Program-made: the position numbers and the translations under genes
The notes under the pieces: model-generated
The model's input: the letters and a program-made list of their open reading frames with translations, nothing else
Databases searched by the model: none
What the model was told of the DNA's origin: nothing
Part shown: piece by piece, positions 8,184 through 9,788 of the stretch
Layout: each line of letters starts with the position of its first letter
Numbering within the stretch: the first letter of the stretch is position 1
DNA from: DASXHD01 sp038239005
GTDB taxonomy: Bacteria; Myxococcota_A; Polyangia; Polyangiales; Polyangiaceae
Reading direction: 5' to 3'
Assembly (NCBI GenBank): GCA_038239005.1
Contig: JBBSFE010000181.1
Span: 1 to 9,788, forward strand
Length of the DNA: 9,788 nucleotides

Positions 8184-8249
8184 GGCGCGATCATACTACG
8201 CGAGCGAAGTGTCGCACGCACCGGGGCCTGAAACGGCTAGGATGGGCGT
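8184..8249. promoter_or_regulatory. Divergent intergenic promoter region
   Basis: These 66 bases separate two divergently transcribed lipoprotein genes. A minus-strand TATGAT at 8195-8190 matches the -10 consensus in five of six bases and would serve the 6952-8145 gene. No convincing -35 is seen for it, and no clear promoter boxes are seen for the plus-strand VWA gene. Confidence 0.3.
8239..8242 (+). promoter_or_regulatory. Ribosome binding site of the VWA lipoprotein gene
   Basis: AGGA lies seven bases before the ATG at 8250, a suitable spacing, and supports that start together with the signal peptide that begins immediately. Confidence 0.45.
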
Positions 8250-9455
8250 ATGCGCGTTCTTCCTTACATGGCTCTTGTCTTGGTCGCGAGCTGCACGGCC
8301 AAATCGCATGAAGTGCCGCAAGAAGACGCCGGTCCAGACGGCTTGTTCCAGCCCGCTGATGGCGGCGATGCCGCCTTCGTGGACGATGCGGCGTGCGCGA
8401 GCGTCAAGCAGGTCGTGGATCCCACTCCGCTTCCCGTGGACATCATCTGGATGATCGACAACTCCGCGAGCATGGCGCCCGCGGTCGCAGCGGTGAACGC
8501 TGGCATGAATGCGTTCGCGAACCTCGTCGACGCGAAATCGCTCGACTACCGCGTCATCGTCCTTTCGCTGCGAAGCGCGACGTCGCCCATCCAAGTCGGC
8601 GGCTCGACGCGCTACCCCATTTGCATACCGCAGCCGCTCGCCGGCGACGACGCCTGTGGCAACGGCCCGCGATTCTATCAGTCGTCGATCGACATCCGGA
8701 GCACGCAGACCTTCGAGCAGTTCCTCGGCACGCTCGGTCAGACGAGCGGCTACACACAAGGTCAGGCACTCGGCGGCGAGGCATGGAAGGCGTGGCTGCG
8801 GCCGGAAGCGACCAAAACGATTCTCGTCGTCACCGACGACAACGCGCGGCTCACGGCGCAGGAGTTCGAGACGTACACGGGCGGCCAGAACCCGTTCAAT
8901 TCAAACTCGCTGCCACCCGGCATGCTCGATGTCTCGTGGAATGGCCTCTTCAACACGGACTACATTTTCGGTGGCGTCTATGGTTGGGGCGATCCGAAAA
9001 ACCCGAGCGTGCGGTGCACGTACGCCGATAGCTCGCTGCCGCCGTCGGGTGGGTCGACTTACTCGATGCTCGTGGCGAAGACGGGCGGGCCGCGCGCCAA
9101 GATCTGCGATGGCGCATCGGCGTGGACGCCGTTCTTCGACGCCGTCACGACCGCCGTCCTGGCAGGATCGAAAATCGACTGCACCATGTCCATCCCCGAT
9201 CCGGGTCAGGGTCAGACGCTCGACCCGCACGAAGTGAACGTGACGCTCGAAGACGGCACGTCGACGACGACGCTCACGAAGACCGACGGCAAGGGCACCT
9301 GCGGATCGGATCTCAGTTGGTACTACGACGACGACACCGCGCCGACGAAGGTCATCCTCTGCCCGGCCGCGTGTCAGACCGCGCAAGCGATGGTCGGCGC
9401 CGGCAAGACCGGCTCGGTGAACGTCCTTCTCGGTTGCGCGACCATCGTAAAGTAG
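8250..9455 (+). CDS. VWA-domain lipoprotein with MIDAS motif
   Basis: A 401-residue protein. Residues 3-14 are hydrophobic and end in the lipobox VASC, so Cys15 is the likely lipidated residue; it is followed by an Asp/Ala-rich linker to about 50. A von Willebrand factor A fold starts at about 62: DIIWMIDNSASM carries the metal-ion-dependent adhesion site D70-x-S72-x-S74, and ILVVTDDNAR at 191-200 supplies the later Asp of the fold. Several cysteines downstream (for example VRC, AKIC, GTCGSD, LCPAAC, LLGC) probably form disulfides, and the end LCPAACQTAQ...VNVLLGC is typical of myxobacterial VWA lipoproteins. VWA domains usually mediate Mg-dependent protein binding; the partner here is unknown. 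The start is supported by AGGA seven bases upstream. The gene is divergent from the 6952-8145 lipoprotein gene and appears to be a single transcription unit. Confidence 0.9.
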   Translation: MRVLPYMALVLVASCTAKSHEVPQEDAGPDGLFQPADGGDAAFVDDAACASVKQVVDPTPLPVDIIWMIDNSASMAPAVAAVNAGMNAFANLVDAKSLDYRVIVLSLRSATSPIQVGGSTRYPICIPQPLAGDDACGNGPRFYQSSIDIRSTQTFEQFLGTLGQTSGYTQGQALGGEAWKAWLRPEATKTILVVTDDNARLTAQEFETYTGGQNPFNSNSLPPGMLDVSWNGLFNTDYIFGGVYGWGDPKNPSVRCTYADSSLPPSGGSTYSMLVAKTGGPRAKICDGASAWTPFFDAVTTAVLAGSKIDCTMSIPDPGQGQTLDPHEVNVTLEDGTSTTTLTKTDGKGTCGSDLSWYYDDDTAPTKVILCPAACQTAQAMVGAGKTGSVNVLLGCATIVK

Positions 9456-9459
9456 CCGC

Positions 9460-9477
9460 GTCGCGAGCGACTTTCTT
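9460..9477 (+). terminator. Weak candidate terminator after the VWA gene
   Basis: Four bases after the TAG, GTCGCGAGCGAC can form a short hairpin (4 bp with a CGAG loop) followed by TTTCTT. The stem is short, so this is only a possible intrinsic terminator. Confidence 0.3.
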
Positions 9478-9732
9478 GGCGCGATCGTACACTGCGAGCA
9501 CGCGTGCATCAAGGCCGGCGCGGAGACCGCTTCGCCTCCAACGGCCGACCCATCTACCGCCGAGTGCGAGAGCCGTGACGTTGAGGTCGCTGACGCTTAT
9601 CGTGCGAGGCGCGCCATCGAGCTCGCGTTGCCGCCATTGTCGCACAATAGGTAGATCGCGAGCTTAGGAGCCTGGTCGAATTTATCGATCCGCTCATGGA
9701 AATAGCCGACGCGCGCGGGCTGTTGGTGCAGC
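9478..9732. other. Non-coding or undetermined stretch before the transposase start
   Basis: No convincing gene lies here. A minus-strand frame without a start in the window is open from 9788 to a TAA at 9599-9597 (63 codons) with fairly normal third-position G/C, but it is antisense to the transposase-like start and has no recognised family. If the transposase call is right, one end of the insertion sequence should lie in this interval; it cannot be placed without the other end. A perfect short palindrome ATTGT-CGC-ACAAT is at 9636-9648. Confidence 0.4.
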
Positions 9733-9788
9733 ATGGGCAACGTGGATTCCGTTCGTGCGAAGTATCGCAAGCTGCGCGGCGTGATGGA
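9733..9788 (+). CDS. Possible 5' end of an ISAzo13-type transposase, cut by window edge
   Basis: ATG at 9733 opens 18 complete codons, giving MGNVDSVRAKYRKLRGVM and then a partial GA codon (Asp or Glu). The pattern of an early KYRxL followed by a V-M-[D/E] resembles the N terminus of ISAzo13/Rhodopirellula-type DDE transposases, which usually go on with a conserved DER-R-W segment. The frame is closed upstream by a TAG at 9703 and has no other start between, so the ATG is the natural start. No strong Shine-Dalgarno is seen. The match is from memory on a very short piece; a regulator or other helical protein is also possible. Confidence 0.4.
   Translation, partial: MGNVDSVRAKYRKLRGVM

Noticed and set aside
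9636..9648. Perfect palindrome ATTGT-CGC-ACAAT as a possible operator or IS end
   Set aside because: Five-base arms are expected several times by chance in a window of this size, and no partner site is visible.

Overview
The window is GC-rich DNA with strong G/C preference at third codon positions. Four of its seven substantially contained genes look like secreted lipoproteins, several with Asp/Ala-rich linkers after the lipobox cysteine. That style, plus an IgGFc-binding-type surface protein and a von Willebrand A lipoprotein, points to a myxobacterium (Polyangiales-like). This is inference from gene style; there is no rRNA or other marker gene here.

Layout, left to right. Two minus-strand genes come first: a WGR-domain protein running off the left edge (1-382) and a small TerB-like protein (497-868). 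A short AT-rich divergent gap separates them from a plus-strand lipoprotein of the IgGFc-binding-like family (968-2743). Its stop codon directly abuts the stop of a convergent minus-strand gene for a small outer-membrane beta-barrel-like protein (2744-3265). That gene overlaps by ATGA the end of a very long family M19 dipeptidase-like lipoprotein gene (3262-6823), broken by an apparent single-base frameshift near 3930-3960. Upstream of it lies another minus-strand lipoprotein-like gene (6952-8145) whose signal-peptide coding sequence has no start codon in frame. Divergent from it is a plus-strand VWA lipoprotein with an intact MIDAS motif (8250-9455). The last 333 bases carry no gene I can call with confidence, except what looks like the first 18 codons of an ISAzo13-type transposase starting at 9733.

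How the genes may work together: the M19-like gene and the beta-barrel gene are translationally coupled and probably form an operon serving the cell envelope. The IgGFc-like, VWA and unknown lipoproteins are all predicted surface proteins, so the region is best read as a set of envelope and secreted functions, not one recognisable pathway. I did not find RNA genes, CRISPR arrays or a complete mobile element. Two independent single-base reading-frame problems suggest either assembly errors or recent gene decay.
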